A stretch of DNA of 64,000 nt from Sphaerotilus sulfidivorans (GTDB lineage Bacteria; Pseudomonadota; Gammaproteobacteria; Burkholderiales; Burkholderiaceae_C): positions 47,857-111,856 of the forward strand of contig NZ_JACCPY010000012.1 in assembly GCF_013426975.1 (NCBI RefSeq). Direction: 5' to 3'. Shown here piece by piece: positions 29,037-38,500 of the stretch. The translations under genes were made by a program, and so were the position numbers. Below the pieces are notes generated by a model, which had not been told where the DNA came from, searched no databases, and saw only the letters and a program-made list of their open reading frames with translations. Within the stretch, counting starts at the first letter, position 1. Each line of letters starts with the position of its first letter.

Positions 29037-30281
29037 TCAGGTCGCGGCGCCTTCGGGGCGGCCGCTCAGGGGCCGGCGATGCTGCCGTCCGGCCTGCTTG
29101 GCGCGATACATCGCGCGGTCGGCGGTGTCGAGCAACGCCGGAATCGTGTCGCCGTCCTGCGGGAAGGTCGCGATGCCCGCGCTCAGTCCGCAGCGGAAGC
29201 AGCCCGACGCGCCGAGGTCGAAGGGCTGCTGCATGGCCCGGCCGATCTCGCGCGCGATGCGGCGTGCATCGTCGACCTGGCGCAGCGGCTGCAGCAGCAC
29301 CGCGAACTCGTCGCCGCCGAGCCGGGCGACCAGATCGTCCTCGCGCACCACCGCGCGCAGCCGCTCGCCCATCTGCACCAGCAGCCGGTCGCCGGCGGCA
29401 TGGCCGGCGGTGTCGTTGACCGCCTTGAAGCCGTCGGCATCCAGATAGAGCACGCCGAAGGTCTGGCCCTGCTGCAGCGACACCTGAAGCGCCTGCTCCA
29501 GGCGCTGCTCGAAGTGCGCCCGGTTGGCCAGGCCGGTCAGCGGGTCGTGCCAGGCGCGCTGCGACAGGCTGTCGCGGTCCTGCTGCAGATGGCGATGGTG
29601 GGCGTCGATCTCGGCCAGCATCGCGTTGAAGTCCTCGCCCAAGGCATTCAGTTCGGCGATCGGTGCGGCCGGCGCGCGCCGGTCGAAGGCGCGCTCGCAG
29701 CGGATCGAGCGGGTCAGCGCCGCCAGCCGGTCGATCGGCTCGACGATCGAGCGCTCGAGCCGGCGTGTCATCAGCGAGGCCACGCCCAGCGTCAGCAGCA
29801 CGCACAGCAGGCCGGCGCCGCTGCCCCACAGCAGCAGCTGGATGAAGTCGCTGCCCTCGCTGTCGAGCTCGACCCGGGCGATGACGCGGCCGCTGCCGTC
29901 GAGCACCGGCGCCTCGGCCCGGCCGGGCATCAGCCAGCGGCCGATCCGGGCCTGCAGCGCGGCCAGTCCGGTCGGCTCCGGTGGCTGCAGCTCGGTCAGC
30001 AGCTGGCCGTTGGGCAGCCGCACCTGCAGCCGGCCGAGCCGCTCGCGCTGCACGATCGGCCGCAGCACCTCATGAATGGTGTCGAGGTCGCGGAAGACCA
30101 CCGCCGCCTCGATCGAGTAGCCGGTGGTGCGCGCCAGCAGCTCCAGATGGCGCGCCTGCATCGAGCCCAGCACCGCATGGCCGATCACGCCCAGCAGCAG
30201 CCCGAACAGCAGCAGCGTGACCGAGGCCACCTGCCAGTGGCCGCGTCGCAGCATGCCCGCCAGCGTCGGACGCGCTGTCAT
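29037..30281 (-). CDS. yfiN: YfiN-like membrane diguanylate cyclase
   Basis: 414 residues. Transmembrane helix near 20-42, a periplasmic sensor domain (about 43-165), a second helix (170-190), HAMP, then a GGDEF domain with RLGGDEFAVLL. The inhibitory RxxD site (REDD) lies five residues before the GGDEF, so product inhibition is likely retained. In the known system periplasmic YfiR represses this cyclase, and release raises c-di-GMP and promotes biofilm. The ATG overlaps the yfiR stop by four bases. Confidence 0.9.
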   Translation of the reverse strand: MTARPTLAGMLRRGHWQVASVTLLLFGLLLGVIGHAVLGSMQARHLELLARTTGYSIEAAVVFRDLDTIHEVLRPIVQRERLGRLQVRLPNGQLLTELQPPEPTGLAALQARIGRWLMPGRAEAPVLDGSGRVIARVELDSEGSDFIQLLLWGSGAGLLCVLLTLGVASLMTRRLERSIVEPIDRLAALTRSIRCERAFDRRAPAAPIAELNALGEDFNAMLAEIDAHHRHLQQDRDSLSQRAWHDPLTGLANRAHFEQRLEQALQVSLQQGQTFGVLYLDADGFKAVNDTAGHAAGDRLLVQMGERLRAVVREDDLVARLGGDEFAVLLQPLRQVDDARRIAREIGRAMQQPFDLGASGCFRCGLSAGIATFPQDGDTIPALLDTADRAMYRAKQAGRQHRRPLSGRPEGAAT

Positions 30282-30811
30282 GAGCCGCTCCCCTCTGCAC
30301 GGGGCTGGCCCAGGCGCAGCACCTGCGGATGCACCTTCAGGCCGCTGCGCGCGACGATGTCCAGATTGAGCTCGAGCCGCAGGCCGGGCGTGCTGCCGCG
30401 CGGCACCAGACAGAACATGCCGCCGCGCGAGCAGAAGGCCGCACCCTCGCCGATGGTCACCACCGGCAGCCCGGCCAGCCGGGGCAGCGCCGCCTCGGCG
30501 CCGGGGCCGCTGCCCAGATAGATCGCGTCGCAGCCCCCGGGCAGCTCGGCCCCGGCGGGCAGCGTGCGCACCGGCAGCAGCCGGCCCGGCGGCACCTCCT
30601 CATGCAGCCGGCCCAGATCGGCCGCATGCAGGCTGGTGTTGCTGACGCACAGCTGCACCGCCCGCGTACCGCCCGGCCAGCGCACATGGCCGACGATGCC
30701 CGCCACCGCGTCGGCCACGCCGAGCACCGGCTGGCCCGGCGCGTGCAGCGGCCAGACCACGCCGATCAGCGCGGCAAGCAGGGAGATCGGCGGGGTCGTC
30801 AGGCGACGCAA
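30278..30811 (-). CDS. yfiR: YfiR-like periplasmic repressor of YfiN
   Basis: 177 residues. A signal peptide (LLAALIGVVWPLHAPGQ) precedes a small periplasmic domain with four cysteines, Cys55, Cys94, Cys127 and Cys134. This count and spacing parallel the two disulfides of Pseudomonas YfiR (one long, one short loop). The stretch VVTIGEGAAFCSRGGMFCLV is characteristic. It is first in the operon, and its promoter region holds a perfect 15-base palindrome shared in part with another GGDEF gene. Confidence 0.85.
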   Translation of the reverse strand: MRRLTTPPISLLAALIGVVWPLHAPGQPVLGVADAVAGIVGHVRWPGGTRAVQLCVSNTSLHAADLGRLHEEVPPGRLLPVRTLPAGAELPGGCDAIYLGSGPGAEAALPRLAGLPVVTIGEGAAFCSRGGMFCLVPRGSTPGLRLELNLDIVARSGLKVHPQVLRLGQPRAEGSGS

Positions 30812-30925
30812 GACAAGTTCCTCGAGACGTTTCCCGGTCAGGGTGGGCGCGGCGGATTCTCGATCTGCAAGAACGCCGGCACATCCGCCGCAAGCCGGTA
30901 GCGGAGCCGAAAGCGCGATTTGTTC

Positions 30926-30940
30926 CGTGAATTATTCACG
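30926..30940. promoter_or_regulatory. 15-base palindrome CGTGAATTATTCACG upstream of yfiR
   Basis: Two perfect 7-base arms around one base, in the 264-base divergent gap between yfiR and slyX, 115 bases before yfiR. It is AT-rich against a GC-rich background, as operators often are. A related 12-of-15 copy lies before the GGDEF gene at 39887. Confidence 0.55.
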
Positions 30941-31075
30941 CGGTACCGTTTTGATCCTAGTGGCTTCGGATGAGCGGTGGAAATCGAAAAGTTGTGTCAA
31001 GCGGTTCTGACGCTGACCTTCGCGAGTGCGCTGTGGTCGCGCAGAAGGTTGTGGCGAATCGGGTCCAATCGCGGG

Positions 31076-31354
31076 ATGACGATCGATTCCTCCCGCGCCG
31101 AATCCGCCTCCGCCGCCCAGGCCTGCGGCCTGTCCGTGCCCGACACCGACACCCGCCTGACCGAGCTGGAGATCAAGGCCAGCTATGCCGACGACCTGCT
31201 CGACCACCTCAACGAGGTGGTGGCGCGCCAGCAGCAGATCGACCTGCTGGTGCGTGAGGTGGCGCGGCTGAACCGCCAGCTGGGCGAGAATGCCGCCGCC
31301 TCGGGCGGAGCCGGTGCGCGTGACCCGCGCGACGAGATCCCGCCGCACTGGTGA
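31076..31354 (+). CDS. slyX: SlyX family protein
   Basis: 92 residues. The coiled-coil core DTRLTELEIKASYADDLLDH plus NEVVARQQQIDLLVREVARL and the C-terminal IPPHW are diagnostic of SlyX. The first 23 residues are a non-conserved extension, so translation could begin later, but no internal ATG is available. Function of SlyX remains unknown. It is monocistronic and convergent with queE. Confidence 0.85.
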   Translation: MTIDSSRAESASAAQACGLSVPDTDTRLTELEIKASYADDLLDHLNEVVARQQQIDLLVREVARLNRQLGENAAASGGAGARDPRDEIPPHW

Positions 31355-31396
31355 GGCTGAGGCGAGCCGTCACGGCCCGCGCCTCACTCCGCCGCC

Positions 31397-32041
31397 TCAC
31401 TCGATGCCGACGATCTTGTGCATCTGCACGCCCAGGCGCCATTGCGGGTGGGCCATGCAGTAGTCGGTTGCGGCGCGGGTGTGGGCCAGCCGCTCGGGGC
31501 CGTCCATCGGCTGCAGGAAGAAATGGTCGAAGGCCAGGCCGGCGAAGCGCTCGGGCAGCGCCAGCGGCTGCGGGTAGACGAGCTTGAGCTCGTCGCCGGC
31601 GGTCAGCAGCAGCGGCGCGTCGGCCTTGGGGCTGACGCAGATCCAGTCCAGGCCCGCGGGTGCGGGCTGCGTGCCGTTGGTCTCGACCGCGACCTCGAAG
31701 CCGCGCGCGTGAAAGGCCTCGACCAGCGCGTCGTCGAGCTGCAGCAGCGGCTCGCCGCCGGTGCACACCACATAGGGCCGCCCGGCCGCGCCCGCGACGC
31801 CACCCGGCCAGCGCGCCGCCACCGCGTCGGCCAGCGCATCGGCGCCGGCGAACTTGCCGCCGTTCTGGCCGTCGGTGCCGACGAAGTCGGTGTCGCAGAA
31901 GGTGCAGACCGCCGCGGCGCGGTCGCTCTCGCGCCCGCTCCAGAGGTTGCAGCCGGCGAAGCGGCAGAACACCGCCGCGCGGCCGGCCTGCGCGCCCTCG
32001 CCCTGCAGCGTGTAGAAGATTTCCTTGACCGCGTAGCTCAT
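31397..32041 (-). CDS. queE: 7-carboxy-7-deazaguanine synthase QueE
   Basis: 214 residues. A radical-SAM enzyme of the QueE type: the start YAVKEIFYTLQGEGAQAGRA, the atypical cluster cysteines in FCRFAGCNLW and CTFCDTDFVG, the SAM motif CTGGEPLLQLD, and ETNGTQPAP. It converts 6-carboxytetrahydropterin to 7-carboxy-7-deazaguanine for queuosine and preQ0-derived products. The ATG overlaps the queD stop by four bases, so it is translationally coupled to the enzyme making its substrate. Confidence 0.93.
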   Translation of the reverse strand: MSYAVKEIFYTLQGEGAQAGRAAVFCRFAGCNLWSGRESDRAAAVCTFCDTDFVGTDGQNGGKFAGADALADAVAARWPGGVAGAAGRPYVVCTGGEPLLQLDDALVEAFHARGFEVAVETNGTQPAPAGLDWICVSPKADAPLLLTAGDELKLVYPQPLALPERFAGLAFDHFFLQPMDGPERLAHTRAATDYCMAHPQWRLGVQMHKIVGIE

Positions 32042-33156
32042 CAGACGGGCACCAGTTCGTCGGCGCGGGCGCTGGCCAGCACGATGGCGCCATTGCCGCG
32101 GGTCTCGTAGACATCGATGCGGTCGAGCTGCGGCAGCACCGCGCGCCCCTGTGCCAGCACCCAGCGCGCCAGCGAGAGCGAGTCGCCGTCGTCGATGGCC
32201 TCGTTCTCGAACAGCGGGCGGTGGTCGATGGCCTTGAAGACCGGATCAAAGAGCGCCTTGACGTCGCCGAAGTCGACCGTCCAGCCCATCACCGCGTCCA
32301 GCGGCGCGTTCAGGTGCAGCCGCAGCGCCCAGGTGTGGCCGTGGATGCCGCGCAGCGGGCTGCCCTCGGGCGCGTGCTTCAGCCGGATCGCGCTGTCGAA
32401 GGTCATCTCCTTCCAGATGCGGTAGTTCTGGCCGTCGAAGTTGGCGCCGCACGATCCCGTCTCGTAGACGGTGACCCAGGACAGCTCGGGCAGCAGGGGC
32501 TTGAGCCGGTGCCACAGCCAGGCCGAGATCACCTCGCTGGTCGGGTTCTCCAGGCCCTCGATCTCGTTGAGGCACTGGTAGTTCAGCTCGAAGTGCAGCG
32601 GCGCCCAGATGTCGTCGATGCGGTCGTAGTCGAGGCCGTAGTCGCTCTCGCCGATGTCCTGATCGGCATGCAGGATCACCTCGAAGCCGTGGCCGTGCAT
32701 GCGGCCGCACTTGTGGCCGGCCGGCACGTTGGGCAGGCGGTGCGCGGCCTGGAAGCGGTAGCGCCGCCACAGGTGGGCGTGGCCGGCGCGGTCGAGGTCG
32801 ACGCCGGTGTGCGCGGTGCTCTGCACGCCGACCTGCTCGATGCCGGGCACGCCGAACTCGCCCTCGAGGCGGCGGCGGATCCAGCGCGCGATGTTCTCGT
32901 CGGTCGGCGCGCCCAGGCCCTCGACCTGGTTGAGCAGCGCGTAGTCGAGCGGCGCGCAGCAGGCCTCCATGCGGCGCTGCAGTTCGGCGACCTCGCCGCC
33001 GGCGAAGGGCGCCCAGCCCGCGGGCAGCTCGGCGCGCACCGCGGCGAAGAAGCTGTGGCCGTGCAGCCGGCGCGAGCGGTGGCCCTCGGGCAGCAGATCG
33101 ACATGCAGCGCGGCCTCGAAGCCGGCCGAGGCGGAATGGAAGGAGCGTGGGGACAT
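32041..33156 (-). CDS. queD: QueD-type 6-carboxytetrahydropterin synthase with three T-fold domains
   Basis: 371 residues, about three times the normal 120. Three tandem T-folds are visible: about 1-120, 131-240 and 248-371, each with an HGH zinc motif (32-34, 154-156, 272-274). Only the middle one has the full catalytic set: His139 in QAAHRLPNVP, Cys150 in HKCGRMHGHG, and ETGSCGANFDG. The first lacks the Cys and the third has Ile where the first zinc His is expected (FDSAIRL). So one active domain appears flanked by two degenerate copies. I started at MSPRSFHS; an upstream ATG would add a basic, unfamily-like extension. Confidence 0.88.
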   Translation of the reverse strand: MSPRSFHSASAGFEAALHVDLLPEGHRSRRLHGHSFFAAVRAELPAGWAPFAGGEVAELQRRMEACCAPLDYALLNQVEGLGAPTDENIARWIRRRLEGEFGVPGIEQVGVQSTAHTGVDLDRAGHAHLWRRYRFQAAHRLPNVPAGHKCGRMHGHGFEVILHADQDIGESDYGLDYDRIDDIWAPLHFELNYQCLNEIEGLENPTSEVISAWLWHRLKPLLPELSWVTVYETGSCGANFDGQNYRIWKEMTFDSAIRLKHAPEGSPLRGIHGHTWALRLHLNAPLDAVMGWTVDFGDVKALFDPVFKAIDHRPLFENEAIDDGDSLSLARWVLAQGRAVLPQLDRIDVYETRGNGAIVLASARADELVPV

Positions 33157-33310
33157 GGGGCAGGACGGCAATGCAGGGCGTGATTGTCGCCGTCCGGGCC
33201 GACCTTGGCGACAGCCGGGACGGTTTGACGCGGCTACACTCGCTTCCCGGTGCCGTTCCGTGATCTGAATCTGCAAGAAGCCTGCAGAAGCCGACACGAG
33301 TGCGGCGCCT

Positions 33311-33486
33311 GCGTTCTCAGGGCGGGGTGGAAGTCCCCACCGGCGGTCAGCCGGCCGGCGCGGTCCTTCGGGGTCGGGCCGGCCGTCAAGCCCGCGAGCG
33401 CCCGGCAGCCGTCCTGGTGGCCGCCGGGGTCAGCAGATCCGGTGCGATTCCGGAGCCGACGGTCACAGTCCGGATGAAAGAGAACC
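33311..33486 (+). ncRNA. FMN riboswitch (RFN element)
   Basis: The conserved RFN blocks occur in order: TTCTCAGGGCGGGGTG, AAGTCCCCACCGGCGGT, AGCCCGCGAGCG, GATCCGGTGCGATTCCGG, AGCCGACGGTCACAGTCCGG and the closing ATGAAAGAGAAC. FMN binding to this aptamer lowers expression of the downstream riboflavin gene. It stands in the 428-base gap before the lumazine-synthase gene; the rest of that gap holds only a strong hairpin and the queD promoter region. Confidence 0.96.
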
Positions 33487-33494
33487 GCGCTCGG

Positions 33495-33519
33495 CGCCGC
33501 TGCCTTGACCGCAGCGGCG
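33495..33519 (+). promoter_or_regulatory. Hairpin downstream of the FMN aptamer (possible expression platform)
   Basis: CGCCGCTGC, loop CTTGACC, GCAGCGGCG: a perfect 9-bp stem starting nine bases after the aptamer and 66 bases before the ribH start. There is no T run, so Rho-independent termination is unlikely; it may act by structural competition or Rho-dependent control. Confidence 0.5.
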
Positions 33520-33584
33520 TCGGCGCGTTCCTGCGCCCTGATTCTGGCCTCCGTGTCCCGGGCCTCGAGCCCGTTTCGCTCACC

Positions 33585-34088
33585 ATGAATCAGTCCACTG
33601 CTTCCCTTGCTTCTTCCTCCGCTGCCGCCGGCGTGCGCCGCATCGCGGCCATCAGCGCCTCCTGGCACACCGACATCGTCCATCAGGCGCGTGACGCCTT
33701 CGTCGCCGAGCTGGGCCGCAGCGGCGTCGCCGCCGAGGCGGTCGAGCACTTCGACGTGCCCGGCGCCTTCGAGATCCCGCTGCTGGCGCGCCGCCTGGCC
33801 GAGTCCGGCCACTACGACGCCATCGTCGCCTTCGGCCTGGTGGTCGACGGCGGCGTCTACCGCCACGACTTCGTCGCCACCGCGGTGATCGACGGCCTGA
33901 TGCGCGTGCAGCTCGACAGCGGCGTGCCGGTGCTCTCGGCGGTGCTGACCCCGCACCAGTTCCACGAGCACGCCACCCACCGCGAGTGGTTCACCGCGCA
34001 TTTCGTCATCAAGGGCCAGGAGGCCGCGCGCGCCACGCTGCAGACGGTCGCGCTGCACCAGCGGGTGTCGACGCTGACGGCGCGCTGA
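33585..34088 (+). CDS. ribH: 6,7-dimethyl-8-ribityllumazine synthase (RibH2-like)
   Basis: 167 residues. Lumazine-synthase landmarks: RRIAAISASWHTDIVHQARD, VEHFDVPGAFEIPLLARRL and AFGLVVDGGVYRHDFVATAV, with PVLSAVLTPHQFHEHATH late in the protein. It condenses a ribityl-pyrimidinedione with a butanone phosphate to give the riboflavin precursor. The VDGGVYRHDFV wording is closer to the RibH2 group, the second isozyme known in some proteobacteria. It is the only gene behind the FMN riboswitch here, so FMN feedback probably controls this isozyme. Confidence 0.9.
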   Translation: MNQSTASLASSSAAAGVRRIAAISASWHTDIVHQARDAFVAELGRSGVAAEAVEHFDVPGAFEIPLLARRLAESGHYDAIVAFGLVVDGGVYRHDFVATAVIDGLMRVQLDSGVPVLSAVLTPHQFHEHATHREWFTAHFVIKGQEAARATLQTVALHQRVSTLTAR

Positions 34089-34101
34089 GGCTCGGCCCGC
34101 C

Positions 34102-35475
34102 TTACTTCGCGTCGACCAGCGCGCCGATGTCGAGCAGCGTCAGCTCGTTGTCGTCCGGCTTGCCCAGGCGGCGGCCCGACGAGAACGGGAAGTTGTTGTC
34201 GTTGACGACGACGATGTGGCGCGCGTCGACCCGCGTCAGCCCCTCCGGGCCCAGGTGCGGCAGCACGAACACGTCCTCGTTCGGGCCGGCATGGGCCAGG
34301 CGCTTCGGGTTGGCGATCTTCGTCAGGTCGATGAAGGCGATCTTCTTCACGAAGCCGTCGGCGTCCGCCTGGGCCAGGTCGATCTTGTAGATGCGCTTGA
34401 ACTTCGCCGGCCGGGTGAAGCAGTCGGTGCGCGGCTCGTCCGGGCAGCCCGGGCCGGCGCCCTCGGTCGCGTCGTCGCGCTCGATCACCAGACCGGTCGT
34501 GGCGTCGAGCAGCTGGAAGTCGGCCGCGACGTTGCCGGCGGCCTCGAAGCGGTATTTCCACTGCCGGCCGGTGTAGCGCTGGCTGGCGACGTCGAGTTCG
34601 AGGATGCGCGTGTGCGGCCGGCCCTCCTGGCTTTCCTGCGCCTTCGTGGCGGTGTCCCACAGCGGCCACTCGAACATCGGGTAGAGCCGGCGGCCGTCCG
34701 GCGACTTGGCCATCGGCTCGAAGCCGCCCGAGCGGCGCACCTCCCAGCCGCCGGCCTCGCCGGGGTAGTTCGGCAGGCGGCCCTGCAGGTAGTGGTCCGG
34801 GCTGCGGTAGGTCCTGTCGCCGACCTGCGTCTCGATCAGGCCGAGCGCGCGGCCCTGCGCGTCGAAGCGGATCACGTAGGGGCCGAACTCGTCGCCGATC
34901 CACCACTCGTCGCCGACCTGCTGCAGCGATTCGATGTCGAGGTCGGCGCCGGTCAGGTAGCGCTCGCGGGTGGCCTCGTTCTGGATCGCGAACGGGATGC
35001 GCCGCTGCGGATCGCGCAGGAAGGTGGTGTGCTCGCGCTGCACCCGGCCGGTCGCCCAGTCGATCTTCAGGCGATGCACCATCAGCAGCGCGTCCTGCGA
35101 GTTGACCTTACCGCCGAAGCCGTTGTCCGTCATCGCCAGGAAGCGGTCGCCGCCCAGCGAGACGATGGCCGAGAAGCCCTGCACCGACTGGCCGCGCACC
35201 GGCAGCGTGCCGCCGGACGCGCGCGGATGTTTCGGATCGCCGACGAAGGTGCTGGCGGCGATGGCGCCGAGCGTCTCGGTGCGCAGCCTGCTCGGCGCGG
35301 TGAACTTGCCGGCCGTGGTGAAGAAGGCGCCGGCGTCAAGCGGCGCGGCCACCGTGGTGTCGTGCGGCAGCAGCGCGTGGCCGGCCAGCACGGCGGTCAC
35401 TTCGGTCTGGGCCTGCGCGGTCAGGGTGGCAGCGCCCAGGCAGGCGAGGGCGACGAGGCGGGACAGCAGGGACAT
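34102..35475 (-). CDS. Exported phytase-like esterase-domain protein
   Basis: 457 residues with a clear signal peptide (SLLSRLVALACLGAATLTAQ, then AQT). The body has phytase-like beta-propeller features: GQSVQGFSAIVSLGGDRFLA, AMTDNGFGGKVNSQDALLMV, DEWWIGDEFGPYVIRFDAQG and a C-terminal VVVNDNNFPFSSGR. Proteins of this group are called esterase-like activity of phytase; real substrates are mostly unknown. Probably periplasmic. It converges on ribH with a 13-base gap and is monocistronic. Confidence 0.8.
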   Translation of the reverse strand: MSLLSRLVALACLGAATLTAQAQTEVTAVLAGHALLPHDTTVAAPLDAGAFFTTAGKFTAPSRLRTETLGAIAASTFVGDPKHPRASGGTLPVRGQSVQGFSAIVSLGGDRFLAMTDNGFGGKVNSQDALLMVHRLKIDWATGRVQREHTTFLRDPQRRIPFAIQNEATRERYLTGADLDIESLQQVGDEWWIGDEFGPYVIRFDAQGRALGLIETQVGDRTYRSPDHYLQGRLPNYPGEAGGWEVRRSGGFEPMAKSPDGRRLYPMFEWPLWDTATKAQESQEGRPHTRILELDVASQRYTGRQWKYRFEAAGNVAADFQLLDATTGLVIERDDATEGAGPGCPDEPRTDCFTRPAKFKRIYKIDLAQADADGFVKKIAFIDLTKIANPKRLAHAGPNEDVFVLPHLGPEGLTRVDARHIVVVNDNNFPFSSGRRLGKPDDNELTLLDIGALVDAK

Positions 35476-35571
35476 CGGCGCATCCGGTGAGGCGGTGGGA
35501 ATGCGCCGGATGCTAGGCAGCAGGCGTGAAAGGGGCGTGACCGGCGCACACCGGTCACGCCGGCCGGCGCT

Positions 35572-38500
35572 TCAGCCCCGGCCGCCAGCCTCGAGTGCAG
35601 CCCACTTCGCCCGCACCTTCTCCAGATTCGCCGCCTTCACATGCCCGAAGCCGCGGATCTCCAGCGGCAGCCGGGCGATCTCGACCGCGGTGTCCAGCCG
35701 CTCCTTCGAGAGCCGCGCCAGCAGCGCCTCGACGCTGGCACGGTACTGCTGGATCAGCGCACGCTCGGTGCGGCGCTCCTCGGTGCGGCCGAACGGATCG
35801 AACGCCGTGCCGCGCAGGAACTTCAGCTTCGCCAGCCACGGCAGCGCCTTGTGCATCCACGGCCCGAAGGCCTGCTTGACCGGCCGGCCTTGTGCGTCGG
35901 TCTTGCCCAGGATCGGCGGCGCGAAGTGGTGCACCAGCTTCACCTCGCCGTCGAACATCTCGCCGATCTTCGCGGCGAAGGCGGCATCGGCGTGCAGCCG
36001 CGCGACCTCGTACTCGTCCTTGTAGGCCATCAGCTTGAACAGGCCCTGCGCGACCGTCTCGGTCAGCCGGGTGCTGGAGAGCGGCGCCTCGGCCTCGCGC
36101 ACCCGGGCGACGAAGGCGCGGTACTGCTCGGCATAGGCGGCGTTCTGGTAGGCCGAGAGGAACTCGGTGCGGCGTGCGATCGTCTCGTCGAGCGAGGGGC
36201 GGCGCACGATCTGGATCACCTTCTGCGCCGCGAACAGGCTGCGCACGCCCGACGGATCGTGTGCGCAGCGCCGGCCCCATTCGAAGGCGGCCTGGTTGGC
36301 GGCGACCTGCACGCCGTTGAGTTCCATCGCGCGCAGGATCGCGGCGCGGCCCAGCGGGATGCGGCCGTGCTGCCAGGCGTAGCCGAGCAGCAGCGGGTTG
36401 GCGTAGATCGAGTCGCCGAGCAGCTCGGTGGCGGCCTGCTCGGCATCGAAGGCGCCCAGGCCTTGCGCGCCGACCGCCCGCTCCAGCGCGCTGTCGCAGC
36501 CGGCCTCCGGGAACTGCCAGTCGGGGTTGCGCACCAGGCTGGCGGTCGGTGCGCCGTGGCGGTTCAGCGCCACCCAGGTGCGCCCGGGCTGCATCGTCGC
36601 CAGCGTCGGGCGCTGCGCCGCCACCAGCGGATCGCAGGCGATGACCAGATCGGCCTGCGCGGTGTCGACCTTGGTGGTGAAGATCGCCTCGGGCCGGTTG
36701 GCGATCTGGATGTGGCTCCAGGTCGCGCCGCCTTTCTGCGCCAGACCGGCGGCGTCCTGCGTCACCACGCCCTTGCCCTCCAGGTGCGCGGCCATGCCCA
36801 GGATCTGGCCGATGGTGATGACGCCGGTGCCGCCGACGCCGGCCACGACGATGCCCCAGGCGCTTTCGGCCACCGGCAGCACCGGCTCGGGCAGCGGCGG
36901 CAGCGCGGCCAGGTCGCCCTTCTTCTGGCGCTGCGGCTTCCTGAGCTGCCCGCCCTCGACGGTGACGAAGCTCGGGCAGAAGCCCTTCACGCAGGAAAAG
37001 TCCTTGTTGCACGAGTTCTGGTTGATGCGCCGCTTGCGGCCGAACTCGGTCTCGACCGGCTCGACGCTCAGGCAGTTGCTCTGCACCGAGCAGTCGCCGC
37101 AGCCCTCGCAGACCGCCTCGTTGATGACGACGCGCTTGGCGGGATCGGCCATCAGGCCGCGCTTGCGGCGCCGGCGCTTCTCGGTCGCGCAGGTCTGGTC
37201 GTAGATGATCGCTGTCGTGCCTTTCAGCGCGCGGAACTGGCGCTGGATCGCGTCGAGCTCGTCGCGGTGGTGGACCGTCACGCCGGGCGAGAGCGCCACG
37301 CCGGCGTATTTGGCCGGATCGTCCGTGACGATGACCAGCTTCGCGACGCCTTCGGCCACCAGCGTCTGCATGATCTGCGGCACCGAGTGGCCTTCCGGGC
37401 GCTCGCCGACGCGCTGGCCGCCGGTCATCGCGACCGCGTCGTTGTAGAGGATCTTGTAGGTGATGTTGACGCCCGAGGCGATCGACTGGCGGATCGCCAG
37501 CAGGCCGCTGTGGAAGTAGGTGCCGTCGCCGAGGTTGGCGAAGACATGCGCGTCGGTGGTGAAGGGCGCCTGGCCGACCCAGGCCACGCCCTCGCCGCCC
37601 ATCTGGCTGAAGGTGACGGTGTCGCGGTCCATCCAGGTCGCCATGTAGTGGCAGCCGATGCCCGCCAGCGCGCGCGAGCCCTCCGGCACCCGGGTGCTGG
37701 TGTTGTGCGGGCAGCCCGAGCAGAACCACGGCGTGCGCTCGCCCACCGGCGTCTTGGCCTGGGCGGCCAGCGCCTGCTCGCGTGCGTCGATGACGCGCAG
37801 CCGCTCGTCCATGCGCGCGGCCACGTCGGCCGGCACGCCCAGGCGCTTCAGGCGCCGGGCCACCGCGCGCGCGATGATCGACGGCGTCAGGTCGGCCTTG
37901 GCGCGCAGCAGCCAGTTCTGGCTCGGGTTGGGCATCGACCACTCGCCGCCGCTCTGGTCGCCGTCGGGCTCGTCGAACTTGCCCAGCACGTTCGGGCGCA
38001 CGTCGGCGCGCCAGTTGTACAGCTCCTCCTTGAGCTGGTACTCGATCATCTGGCGCTTTTCCTCGACGACCAGGATCTCCTGCAGGCCCTGCGCGAACCG
38101 GCGGGTGATGCTCGCCTCCAGCGGCCAGACCACGCCGACCTTGTGCACCCGCACGCCCAGCGCGCGGCAGGTGTCGTCGTCCAGGCCAAGGTCGTGCAGC
38201 GCCTGGCGCAGGTCGTTGTAGGCCTTGCCGCTGGCGATCAGGCCGAAGCGGTCGTTCGGACCCTCGACGACATTGTGGTTGAGCCGGTTGGCGCGGATGT
38301 AGGCCAGCGCGGCGTACCACTTGTGGTCCATCAGCCGCGCCTCCTGCTCCAGCGGCGCATCCGGCCAGCGGATGTGCAGGCCGCCGGGCGGCATCTGGAA
38401 GTCCTCGGGCAGCAGGATGTCCACCCGGTCCGGATCGACGCTGACCGACGACGACGACTCCACCACCTCCTGGATCGTCTTCATGCCCGACCAGACGCCG

